A stretch of 26,486 bases of DNA from an uncultured beta proteobacterium. GTDB lineage: Bacteria > Pseudomonadota > Gammaproteobacteria > Burkholderiales > Burkholderiaceae. The stretch spans positions 1-26,486 of the forward strand of contig CAIMXN010000094.1 of assembly GCA_903845455.1 (NCBI GenBank). The letters are read 5' to 3'. Positions 7,340-14,511 of this stretch are shown piece after piece. The notes below the pieces were generated by a model. That model made no database searches, was not told the DNA's origin, and saw nothing but the letters and a program-made list of their open reading frames with translations. Each line of letters starts with the position of its first letter. Positions within the stretch are counted from its first letter, which is position 1. Position numbers and translations under genes: made by a program.

Positions 7340-10105
7340 ATGGTAATCGGTCTTCTTAAAACCCTGGTCGGCAGTCGTAACGACCGCCTCTTAAAGCAGT
7401 ATCGCAAAGTCGTTGCTAAGGTTAGCGCTTTTGAGGCTAGCCTGCAGACTTTGGATGATGTCGCCCTGCAAGCGAAAACGGAGCAATTCAAGTCACGCTT
7501 AAGTGCTGGTGAGTCACTGGACGATATTGCGCCTGAAGTTTTTGCAGTGGTCCGTGAGGCTAGCGTCCGCGTGATGAAGATGCGTCATTTTGATGCACAG
7601 ATTATGGGTGGTCTAGCTTTACATCAAGGCAAGATTGCTGAAATGGGCACGGGCGAAGGGAAAACCTTAACTGCAACGTTGCCAGTCTATTTGAATGCGT
7701 TGACAGGTAAGGGTGTACATGTTGTTACGGTGAATGATTACTTAGCTCAGCGCGACGCTGAGTGGATGTCTAGTTTATATAACTTCCTTGGTATGCAAGT
7801 TGGCGTGAACCTTTCTCAGATGGATCACACCACTAAGCAAGAGGCTTATGCCGCCGACATTACTTACGGTACCAATAATGAATTTGGTTTTGATTATTTG
7901 CGCGATAACATGGTGCAAGATTTGGGTCAGCGGGTACAACGTGGTTTAGCTTATGCCATCGTTGACGAGGTGGATTCCATCCTGATTGATGAGGCTCGTA
8001 CGCCATTAATTATTTCTGGTCAGGCTGAAGATCATACTGATCTCTATATCAAGATCAATGCATTGCCTGCCTATTTAGAGCTGCAGATTGGCGAAGAAAA
8101 AGCCGACGGTACTGGTGTGGAAAAACCTGGTGACTACTGGGTAGATGAAAAATTACAACAGGTTTATTTGACTGAGCAAGGTCACGATAAAGCTGAGACG
8201 ATATTAGTGCAATTGGGCGCCTTAAATGATGGCGACTCTTTATATGCACCACAAAATATTACTTTGATGCATCACGTGTACGCAGCTTTGCGTGCCCATT
8301 CTTTGTATCACCGCGATCAACAGTACGTCGTGCAAAATAACGAAGTCATTATTGTTGACGAGTTCACTGGACGCTTAATGCAAGGTCGTCGTTGGTCGGA
8401 TGGCTTGCATCAAGCGGTTGAAGCTAAAGAAGGCGTACCGATTCAGAATGAGAATCAAACCTTAGCCACCATTACCTTTCAAAATTATTTCCGCATGTAC
8501 GGCAAGTTAGCCGGTATGACGGGTACTGCTGATACTGAAGCATACGAATTCAAGGAAATTTATAACCTTGAAACGGTAGTGATTCCTCCAAATCGACTTA
8601 GCCAAAGAAAAGATAAGCAAGATCAGATCTACAAGTCTTCACGCGAACGCTATGACGCTGTGATCAAAGATATTGAAGATTGCTACCAGCGAGGTCAGCC
8701 GGTATTGGTTGGCACAACTTCGATTGAAAACTCCGAGCTTATTGCAGGCTTACTAGATAAGCGCTCGTTACCACATCAGGTATTAAATGCAAAACAACAT
8801 GCACGCGAAGCAGAAATCATTGCGCAAGCGGGTCGACCAAAGATGATCACGATCGCTACCAATATGGCTGGTCGTGGAACAGATATCGTATTAGGTGGAA
8901 ATGTTGGTAAGCAGTCTTCTTTACTCGAGGCTGATGAGGCGCTGTCAGCCACAGAAAAAGCAGCCAAGATCAAGATCCTGCAGGATGAATGGCAGGGTCT
9001 ACATGATCAAGTTTTAGCTGCTGGTGGTTTACATATTATTGGTACCGAGCGTCACGAGAGCCGTCGTATTGACAATCAATTAAGAGGTCGTTCTGGTCGT
9101 CAAGGTGATCCAGGTTCATCACGCTTTTATCTTTCTTTAGATGACCCGCTGCTGCGTATCTTTGCAGGAGATCGTTTACGTGCCGTGATGGAACGACTAA
9201 AAATGCCCGATGGCGAGCCTATTGAAGCGGGCATGGTGACGCGCTCGATTGAGTCTGCTCAGCGCAAGGTGGAAGGTCGTAACTTTGATATTCGTAAACA
9301 GTTGTTGGAGTATGACGACGTTGCAAATGATCAACGCAAAGAGACTTATCGTTTAAGAAATGAAGTTCTAGAGAGTCAAGATATTGGTGATTTGATTGCA
9401 AACTTGCGTGAGGATGTTCTGCGCACAATTTGTGCTCTCTATGTTCCTTCAGAATCGATGGAAGAGCAGTGGGATTTAGTTGGTCTAGAAAATGCCCTTG
9501 CTAGTGATTGGAGTCTGACGATTGATCTTAAAAACTGGGTTGAGGCTGCTGCTTCAGTAGAAGATTCAGAAATCGTTGAACGTGTCCTGCAAGCAGCAAA
9601 AGATGCTTACGATGCGAAGGTAGAGTCCTCTGGCCGCGAATCGTTTGCTGGATTTGAGCGCTCTGTCCTCTTATATAGCTTAGATAGTCATTGGCGTGAG
9701 CATTTGGCTGCATTAGATCATTTGCGCCAAGGTATTCATTTACGTGGTTACGCTCAAAAAGATCCAAAACAAGAATACCGTCGCGAGGCATTTGAGTTGT
9801 ATGGCGAGTTATTAAGCGTGATCAAGAATGATGTTGTGAAAAGCATCATGACTGTTCAGATCCGCAGTGCTAGCGAATTAGATCAAGCTTCAGAAGCGAT
9901 GAGCGAAGATCTTGCCAAAATCTCTGATGTTCAATATCAACACGCCGATCCTGATAAAGAGGTTGCAGGTTCAACCGGTGATCGAGGTATAGTCATTGAT
10001 ATTAAGCCCGCACCCGTTCGGTCTGGGCCTAAGATTGGTCGTAATGACCCCTGTACCTGCGGCAGTGGTAAGAAATATAAGAACTGCTGCGGTGCATTAG
10101 TCTAA
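7340..10105 (+). CDS. secA: preprotein translocase ATPase SecA
   Basis: Motor ATPase of 921 residues that drives unfolded preproteins through SecYEG. The N-terminus LLKTLVGSRNDRLLKQY fits the family start exactly and fixes the ATG at 7340. Walker A is MGTGEGKT at 102-109 and the DEAD-box region is DEVDSILIDEARTPLIISG; the second RecA-like domain shows TNMAGRGTDIVLGG and GRSGRQGDPGSSRFYLSL. The C-terminal zinc-binding SecB-interaction motif CTCGSGKKYKNCCG is intact with Cys905, Cys907, Cys916 and Cys917. No clear Shine-Dalgarno sequence precedes the start, and any upstream control region overlaps the opposing DciA-type gene. A terminator follows. Confidence 0.98.
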   Translation: MVIGLLKTLVGSRNDRLLKQYRKVVAKVSAFEASLQTLDDVALQAKTEQFKSRLSAGESLDDIAPEVFAVVREASVRVMKMRHFDAQIMGGLALHQGKIAEMGTGEGKTLTATLPVYLNALTGKGVHVVTVNDYLAQRDAEWMSSLYNFLGMQVGVNLSQMDHTTKQEAYAADITYGTNNEFGFDYLRDNMVQDLGQRVQRGLAYAIVDEVDSILIDEARTPLIISGQAEDHTDLYIKINALPAYLELQIGEEKADGTGVEKPGDYWVDEKLQQVYLTEQGHDKAETILVQLGALNDGDSLYAPQNITLMHHVYAALRAHSLYHRDQQYVVQNNEVIIVDEFTGRLMQGRRWSDGLHQAVEAKEGVPIQNENQTLATITFQNYFRMYGKLAGMTGTADTEAYEFKEIYNLETVVIPPNRLSQRKDKQDQIYKSSRERYDAVIKDIEDCYQRGQPVLVGTTSIENSELIAGLLDKRSLPHQVLNAKQHAREAEIIAQAGRPKMITIATNMAGRGTDIVLGGNVGKQSSLLEADEALSATEKAAKIKILQDEWQGLHDQVLAAGGLHIIGTERHESRRIDNQLRGRSGRQGDPGSSRFYLSLDDPLLRIFAGDRLRAVMERLKMPDGEPIEAGMVTRSIESAQRKVEGRNFDIRKQLLEYDDVANDQRKETYRLRNEVLESQDIGDLIANLREDVLRTICALYVPSESMEEQWDLVGLENALASDWSLTIDLKNWVEAAASVEDSEIVERVLQAAKDAYDAKVESSGRESFAGFERSVLLYSLDSHWREHLAALDHLRQGIHLRGYAQKDPKQEYRREAFELYGELLSVIKNDVVKSIMTVQIRSASELDQASEAMSEDLAKISDVQYQHADPDKEVAGSTGDRGIVIDIKPAPVRSGPKIGRNDPCTCGSGKKYKNCCGALV

Positions 10106-10131
10106 TTTTTGCGGTGGACAAATCCAAGAAT

Positions 10132-10156
10132 GGGGGCAATTAGCCCCTTTTTCTTT
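10132..10156 (+). terminator. intrinsic terminator after secA
   Basis: GGGGC (10133-10137), loop AATTA and GCCCC (10143-10147) form a GC-only 5-bp stem, followed directly by TTTTTCTTT. It starts 26 nt after the secA stop and separates secA from the aldehyde oxidoreductase module. Confidence 0.85.
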
Positions 10157-10205
10157 AGCTCAAAATAAAGCATTTAAGGGCTTTCCCTAGCTATCTAGTC
10201 ACCTG

Positions 10206-10233
10206 TTTATCACCGAAGATGAAAGCTTATATG
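10206..10233 (+). promoter_or_regulatory. weak sigma-70-like promoter candidate for the aor module
   Basis: TTTATC (10206-10211) and TATATG (10228-10233) are separated by 16 bp and would start transcription about 25 nt before the ferredoxin-subunit ATG. The match to consensus is modest. It is proposed because the secA terminator just upstream means the module needs its own promoter. I saw no convincing operator or molybdenum-cofactor riboswitch in 10157-10267. Confidence 0.25.
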
Positions 10234-10255
10234 TAAAGCATTGCACTTATACGCA

Positions 10256-10262
10256 AAAGGAA
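10256..10262 (+). promoter_or_regulatory. ribosome binding site deciding the start of the ferredoxin subunit
   Basis: AAAGGAA at 10256-10262 precedes the ATG at 10268 by 5 nt. This, and the start MQKSLHINADKC typical of such ferredoxins, argues against the in-frame TTG at 10241, which would add nine non-conserved residues. Confidence 0.65.
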
Positions 10263-10267
10263 TCGGT

Positions 10268-10744
10268 ATGCAAAAGTCCCTGCACATCAACGCAGATAAA
10301 TGTACTGGCTGTCTCCAATGTGAAATGGCTTGTAGTTATGAGCACTATGGAGTATTTAATACTGCGAAGTCGCGGATTAAGGTATTTGAATTTCATAAGA
10401 CCGGTAAAAAGGTTCCATATACCTGTACCCAGTGTGCTGATGCATGGTGCTTACAAGCTTGTCCAGTAGATGCTATTAGCGTTGATCTGATGACTGGTGC
10501 AAAAGTAGTGTCTGAGGACACTTGCGTTGGCTGTAAGGTCTGTACGATTTCTTGTCCCTTTGGCACGATTAATTATGTCCAAGATACGGGCAAGGTACAG
10601 AAGTGCGATCTTTGTGGCGGAGACCCAGCTTGTGCAACGGCTTGCCCAACACAGGCAATCACTTATGTCGATGCAGATTGGACTGGTTTAGACAAGATGC
10701 GTGAATGGGCCGATAAGCTCGGCAACCAAAATAACGCTAACTAA
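10268..10744 (+). CDS. aorA: AOR electron-transfer subunit, four [4Fe-4S] ferredoxin (AorA-like)
   Basis: Polyferredoxin of 158 residues with exactly 16 cysteines in four groups: CTGCLQCEMAC (12-22), CTQCADAWCLQAC, CVGCKVCTISC and CDLCGGDPACATAC. They would bind four cubane [4Fe-4S] clusters, as in the DmsB/HycB-like subunits. With the next two genes it matches the AorA-AorB-AorC set of the tungsten aldehyde oxidoreductase of Aromatoleum aromaticum, where the AorA subunits carry electrons from the catalytic subunit to the flavoprotein. No signal peptide or Tat motif is present, so the complex is cytoplasmic. It is 20 nt upstream of the AOR gene and first in the operon. The role in the complex is inferred from gene order and homology. 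Confidence 0.85.
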   Translation: MQKSLHINADKCTGCLQCEMACSYEHYGVFNTAKSRIKVFEFHKTGKKVPYTCTQCADAWCLQACPVDAISVDLMTGAKVVSEDTCVGCKVCTISCPFGTINYVQDTGKVQKCDLCGGDPACATACPTQAITYVDADWTGLDKMREWADKLGNQNNAN

Positions 10745-10764
10745 TAGAGCATAGGAAAAATATC

Positions 10765-12612
10765 ATGTCATGGGCTGGAAAATTACTCCGCGTTAACTTA
10801 ACTGCAGGCACTTGTACATCAGAGCCTCTCAATATGAAGTGGGCTAAGGAATACTTGGGCTCTCGGGGCTTAGCTTCGAAGTATTTGGTAGAAGAATTGG
10901 ATCCTAAGGTAGATCCTCTTTCACCAGAAAATAAAATCATTTGGGCTACTGGCCCTTTAACGGGGACTATGGCTTCCACAGGTGGACGTTATACCGTGGT
11001 GACTAAGGGTCCTTTAACTGGCGCAATTGCTTGTTCAAATTCTGGTGGATATTGGGGTGCAGAGCTCAAGATGGCTGGCTGGGATATGGTCATTTTTGAG
11101 GGTAAGTCACCTAAGCCAGTCTATTTATATATTGAGAATGACAAAGCTGAGTTGCTTGATGCTTCTGATATTTGGGGTAGATCCGTTTGGGAAACAGAGC
11201 CTACGATTAAGATCAAACATCAAGATCCGCAAATTCGGGTGTCTTGCATTGGGCGTGCTGGTGAAAATCAAGTCTTGTATGCGGCTATCGTGAATGATCT
11301 TCATCGTGCAGCAGGGCGTTCTGGAGTTGGCGCCGTCATGGGAAGCAAAAACCTCAAAGCAGTCGCAGTACGAGGTACTAAAGGGGTTGGTAACCTCAAA
11401 AATCCTAAAGCATTTATCGAAGCCACAAGAGCTGGTAAAGCTGTTTTGGCAGGACATGCGGTGACTGGGCAGGGCTTGCCAACCTATGGCACACAGGTTC
11501 TCATGAATGTAATTAATGAAGTTGGTGCTTTACCAACCCGTAATCATCAAGATGTTCAGTTTGAAGGTGCTAAAGATATTTCAGCCGAAGCGATGGCGGA
11601 GCCTAGGGACTCTGATGGCAAGTCACATTTAGTCACTAACCAAGCCTGCTTTGCTTGTACCATTGCCTGCGGTCGCATTTCTAAAATCGACGATACCCAT
11701 TTCTCGATTGAAAATAAACCACAACATATGCATGCATCTGGTGGTCTAGAGTTTGAGGCGGCATGGGCTTTGGGTGCCGCAAATGGAGTGAATGATCTGG
11801 AAACACTCCAGTACGCAAATCAATTATGTAACGAAGAGGGCTTGGATCCGATTTCATTTGGCGCAACAATTGGTGCAGTCATGGAGCTCTATGAAATGGG
11901 CGTTCTGACAAAAGAGCAGATTGGCATTGAAGCTCCCTTTGGATCGGCTCAAGCCCTTTGCTATCTAGCAGAAATTACCACTAGTGGAACTGGTTTTGGA
12001 AAAGAAATTGGTCTTGGGTCTGCTCGCCTTACAAAAAAATATGGGTATCCAGATTTATCAATGAGCGTGAAGGGGCAAGAGTTTCCTGCTTATGACGGTC
12101 GAGTCATTCAGGGTATTGGTTTGGCTTATGCCACATCAAACCGAGGCGCCTGTCATTTGCGTGGCTACACGATAGCTTCTGAAGTGCTAGGGATCCCTGT
12201 GAAAACAGAGCCTTCAGAGACCGCAGGCAAACCAGAGTTGGTTAAGGCATTCCAGGATGCAACGGCCGCTTTTGACTCTGCAGGTATTTGTATTTTCACT
12301 AGTTTTGCCTGGACCTTAGCAGATGTAGCTCCACAATTGCAGGCGGCTTGCGGTGATGAATTCACTGTTGAAAATCTCACCTTAATTGGTGAGCGTATCT
12401 GGAATATGGAGCGCGACTTTAATAATCGTGCAGGCTTTACTAATAAGGATGACAAGCTTCCAAAACGCTTAATGACTGAGGCTGCTAAAACGGGTCCAGG
12501 AAAAGGTTCAGTAAGTGGATTAGACAAAATGCTGCCTGAGTATTACAAGATTCGCGGCTGGGATCCCGAGGGTCGTCCAAGCGCGGATACTTTAAAGCGC
12601 CTAGGTCTTTGA
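10765..12612 (+). CDS. aorB: tungsten-type aldehyde:ferredoxin oxidoreductase catalytic subunit (AorB-like)
   Basis: Catalytic subunit of 615 residues of the AOR family, which oxidises aldehydes to carboxylic acids at a tungsten-bis-pyranopterin centre and can run in reverse with strong reductants. Visible: N-terminal AOR domain GKLLRVNLTAGT and GPLTGTMASTGGRYTVVTKGPLTGA (residues near 70-93), and the [4Fe-4S] ligands Cys295, Cys298 and Cys302 (CFACTIAC) with the distal Cys509 in DSAGIC, equivalent to Cys288, 291, 295 and 494 of the Pyrococcus enzyme. GLEFE (327-331) and His464 (GACHLRGY) lie where the catalytic Glu and His are expected. AGGA (10753-10756) precedes the ATG. Tungsten rather than molybdenum is inferred from the family; substrates cannot be read from sequence. 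Confidence 0.93.
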   Translation: MSWAGKLLRVNLTAGTCTSEPLNMKWAKEYLGSRGLASKYLVEELDPKVDPLSPENKIIWATGPLTGTMASTGGRYTVVTKGPLTGAIACSNSGGYWGAELKMAGWDMVIFEGKSPKPVYLYIENDKAELLDASDIWGRSVWETEPTIKIKHQDPQIRVSCIGRAGENQVLYAAIVNDLHRAAGRSGVGAVMGSKNLKAVAVRGTKGVGNLKNPKAFIEATRAGKAVLAGHAVTGQGLPTYGTQVLMNVINEVGALPTRNHQDVQFEGAKDISAEAMAEPRDSDGKSHLVTNQACFACTIACGRISKIDDTHFSIENKPQHMHASGGLEFEAAWALGAANGVNDLETLQYANQLCNEEGLDPISFGATIGAVMELYEMGVLTKEQIGIEAPFGSAQALCYLAEITTSGTGFGKEIGLGSARLTKKYGYPDLSMSVKGQEFPAYDGRVIQGIGLAYATSNRGACHLRGYTIASEVLGIPVKTEPSETAGKPELVKAFQDATAAFDSAGICIFTSFAWTLADVAPQLQAACGDEFTVENLTLIGERIWNMERDFNNRAGFTNKDDKLPKRLMTEAAKTGPGKGSVSGLDKMLPEYYKIRGWDPEGRPSADTLKRLGL

Positions 12613-12622
12613 GCTCTCATTT

Positions 12623-13885
12623 ATGAAGCATGTCATTTTGGGTAATGGCCCAGCTGGGGTAATTGCTGCGGAGACTATTCGCAAACGTTCCCCTGAAGAT
12701 GAAATTGTGATGATTGGCTCAGAAGATGTGCCGCCATATTCTCGGATGGCTATTCCATATTTATTGATGGGTGATATTCAGGAGAGCGGTACTTATCTAC
12801 GCAAGGATCAGAATCACTTTGCAAAGTTAAAAATTGAGCAGTTGCATGGCAAAGTGAAATCACTTGATTGCAAGACCAAACAGCTCATTTTTGCAGAAGA
12901 AGAAAATAAACCGCTTGCCTTTGATAAGCTGTTAATTGCAACAGGGTCAGTGCCCGTCCAACCTCCCATCCCTGGAATTAATTTACCAGGAGTGCATTCT
13001 TGTTGGACTCTCGAAGATGCTCGTGCTATTGAACAATTAGCTAAACCAGGCTCACGTGTATTACAAATGGGCGCAGGTTTTATTGGTTGCATCATTTTAG
13101 AAGCTTTGGCCAGTCGAAAGCTTGAGCTTACCGTTGTAGAAATGGGCAACCGTATGGTGCCTCGCATGATGACTGAAGTTGCGGGGGGAATGATTAAGCA
13201 ATGGGTTCAGTCAAAAGGGGTGGAAGTTTTTACGGATACTCGTGTGCAAGAAATTACTCAATCTGGGTCTGCATTAAATGTGAAATTATCCAATGGCAAA
13301 ACACTGGAAGTGGATTTGGTTATTTCGGCAACTGGTGTTAAACCAAATATTCAGTTTTTAAATCACTCTGGACTAGAAATTGAGACTGGGGTTTTAGTAA
13401 ATCAACATATGCAAACTTCTCATCCTGATATTTATGCGGCGGGAGATATTGCTGAAGGCATCGATTTCTCAACTGGACATCGTATTGTGAATGCCATTCA
13501 GCCAAATGCTGCTGAGCAAGCCCGAATCGCAGGTATTTCCATGACGGGTGGTGAGGCTCAAAGTCTTGGGACTATGCAGATTAATGTACTCGATACCCTT
13601 GGACTCATTTCCTCATCCTTTGGTTTGTGGTCAGGGGCAAAAGGTGGCGACCATGTGGAGTTGGTTGACCGTGAGGATTTTAAATATGTGCGCTTAGAAT
13701 TTTTGGGTGATGTTTTGGTGGGGGCTACTACAGTTGGTGCTACCGATCATATTGGGGTATTGCGTGGCTTAATTCAGTCTAAAACTGCTTTGGGTGAATG
13801 GAAGGAGCATTTATTAAATAACCCCACTCAAACCATGGAAGCGTATTTAGCCAAAGCACAAGCACAATCTGCTTGGATGAATTAA
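12623..13885 (+). CDS. aorC: FAD-dependent NAD(H) oxidoreductase subunit of AOR (AorC-like)
   Basis: Pyridine-nucleotide-disulfide-type flavoprotein of 420 residues, related to the NADH-binding part of NirB and to rubredoxin reductases. FAD-binding GNGPAG is at 7-12, a second Rossmann motif for NAD(H), GAGFIG, is at 150-155, and the late FAD motif DIYAAGDIAEG is near 269-279. No redox-active CxxC is seen, so electrons are passed by the flavin directly. Ten nt separate it from the AOR gene. In this context it should exchange electrons between the ferredoxin subunit and NAD+, making aldehyde oxidation NAD+-linked. Alone it could be annotated as a generic NAD(P)/FAD-dependent oxidoreductase; the operon supplies the specific role. 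Confidence 0.85.
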   Translation: MKHVILGNGPAGVIAAETIRKRSPEDEIVMIGSEDVPPYSRMAIPYLLMGDIQESGTYLRKDQNHFAKLKIEQLHGKVKSLDCKTKQLIFAEEENKPLAFDKLLIATGSVPVQPPIPGINLPGVHSCWTLEDARAIEQLAKPGSRVLQMGAGFIGCIILEALASRKLELTVVEMGNRMVPRMMTEVAGGMIKQWVQSKGVEVFTDTRVQEITQSGSALNVKLSNGKTLEVDLVISATGVKPNIQFLNHSGLEIETGVLVNQHMQTSHPDIYAAGDIAEGIDFSTGHRIVNAIQPNAAEQARIAGISMTGGEAQSLGTMQINVLDTLGLISSSFGLWSGAKGGDHVELVDREDFKYVRLEFLGDVLVGATTVGATDHIGVLRGLIQSKTALGEWKEHLLNNPTQTMEAYLAKAQAQSAWMN

Positions 13886-13894
13886 GCTTTAGTT

Positions 13895-14149
13895 ATGCAA
13901 GTTACCCTGAAGTTATTTGCCAGTCTGGCAAGTTATTTACCCCCCACTAAAAAGAATCGGATTGAAGCCGATATCTCTCTGCCCGAGGGGAGCACTATCG
14001 GCGACATTATTGTGCTTTATAAAATTCCAAGTAAGTCAGCTCATTTAGTGATGGTCAATGGCGTCTATGTGCAACCTGAACAACGCCTTTCTTACACCCT
14101 GAAAGAAAACGATGCTTTGGCTATCTGCCCCCCAGTCGCAGGTGGTTAA
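13895..14149 (+). CDS. MoaD/ThiS-family sulfur carrier protein
   Basis: Beta-grasp protein of 84 residues ending in PPVAGG, the MoaD hallmark. The C-terminal glycine is adenylylated and thiocarboxylated so that it can donate sulfur, in MoaD to the dithiolene of molybdopterin. NGVYVQPEQRLSYTLKENDALAICPPVAGG is the typical C-terminal half. It starts 9 nt after the flavoprotein gene without a clear Shine-Dalgarno sequence, suggesting coupled translation. MoaD-like genes accompany AOR genes in many organisms and probably supply the tungsten pyranopterin. No MoaE, MoeB or ThiF gene is present in the window, so partners are encoded elsewhere. Whether it replaces or supplements the housekeeping MoaD is unknown. 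Confidence 0.85.
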   Translation: MQVTLKLFASLASYLPPTKKNRIEADISLPEGSTIGDIIVLYKIPSKSAHLVMVNGVYVQPEQRLSYTLKENDALAICPPVAGG

Positions 14150-14168
14150 GCGCTATTCTTAGTTCCCC

Positions 14169-14465
14169 ATGCATCAAATCAAAAGAGAGATGGGTTGCTC
14201 CCCTGCAGATTTGGTTCGCTGGCTGCCACAGGCTCTCCATGAGTTGTACTCACAAACAAGCCTAGTGATCGATGGAATAGAGTTATTGACTCCTCAAGAT
14301 CCCTTGCTACGAATATCAGGTTTAACTCAACCAGCGCGCAAAATTGCCCTATTAAATATCCCTGTTCTCGATTTAAGCCTATCCTTTTCTTCTTCTTTCA
14401 CTCGGGATAGGCTCAACGATGTCATGAGACGATTTGATCTTTATACTCGTAGGGGTGGCGGTTAA
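14169..14465 (+). CDS. small protein of unknown function in the aor module, C-terminal GGG
   Basis: I do not recognise this 98-residue protein. It starts 19 nt after the MoaD-like gene, on the same strand, with no clear Shine-Dalgarno sequence. The predicted pattern is a helical N-terminus (SPADLVRWLPQALHELY), a central region with alternating hydrophobic residues suggesting strands (SLVIDGIEL, KIALLNIPVLDLSLSF), then a charged helix (TRDRLNDVMRRFDLY) and the tail TRRGGG. It has one cysteine (Cys10), no membrane segment and no signal peptide. Position suggests a role in AOR maturation, cofactor insertion or assembly. The exposed glycine tail is reminiscent of sulfur carriers, but no beta-grasp fold is evident. 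Function is open; that it is a real gene is supported by frame length and operon fit. Confidence 0.65.
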   Translation: MHQIKREMGCSPADLVRWLPQALHELYSQTSLVIDGIELLTPQDPLLRISGLTQPARKIALLNIPVLDLSLSFSSSFTRDRLNDVMRRFDLYTRRGGG

Positions 14466-14511
14466 GATTGCCTACTTCTATGGATAACCATTTACTAATG
14501 AACGCTTGCTT

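Noticed and set aside
10157..10267. Possible molybdenum-cofactor riboswitch or ModE-type operator before the aor module
   Set aside because: The leader is about 110 nt and shows no multi-stem architecture. The only near-palindrome, TTATATGTAA, is too short and degenerate to support a ModE site.
10241..10267. Upstream TTG start for the ferredoxin subunit
   Set aside because: It would add nine residues unlike the family, and the AAAGGAA motif is correctly spaced for the ATG at 10268.
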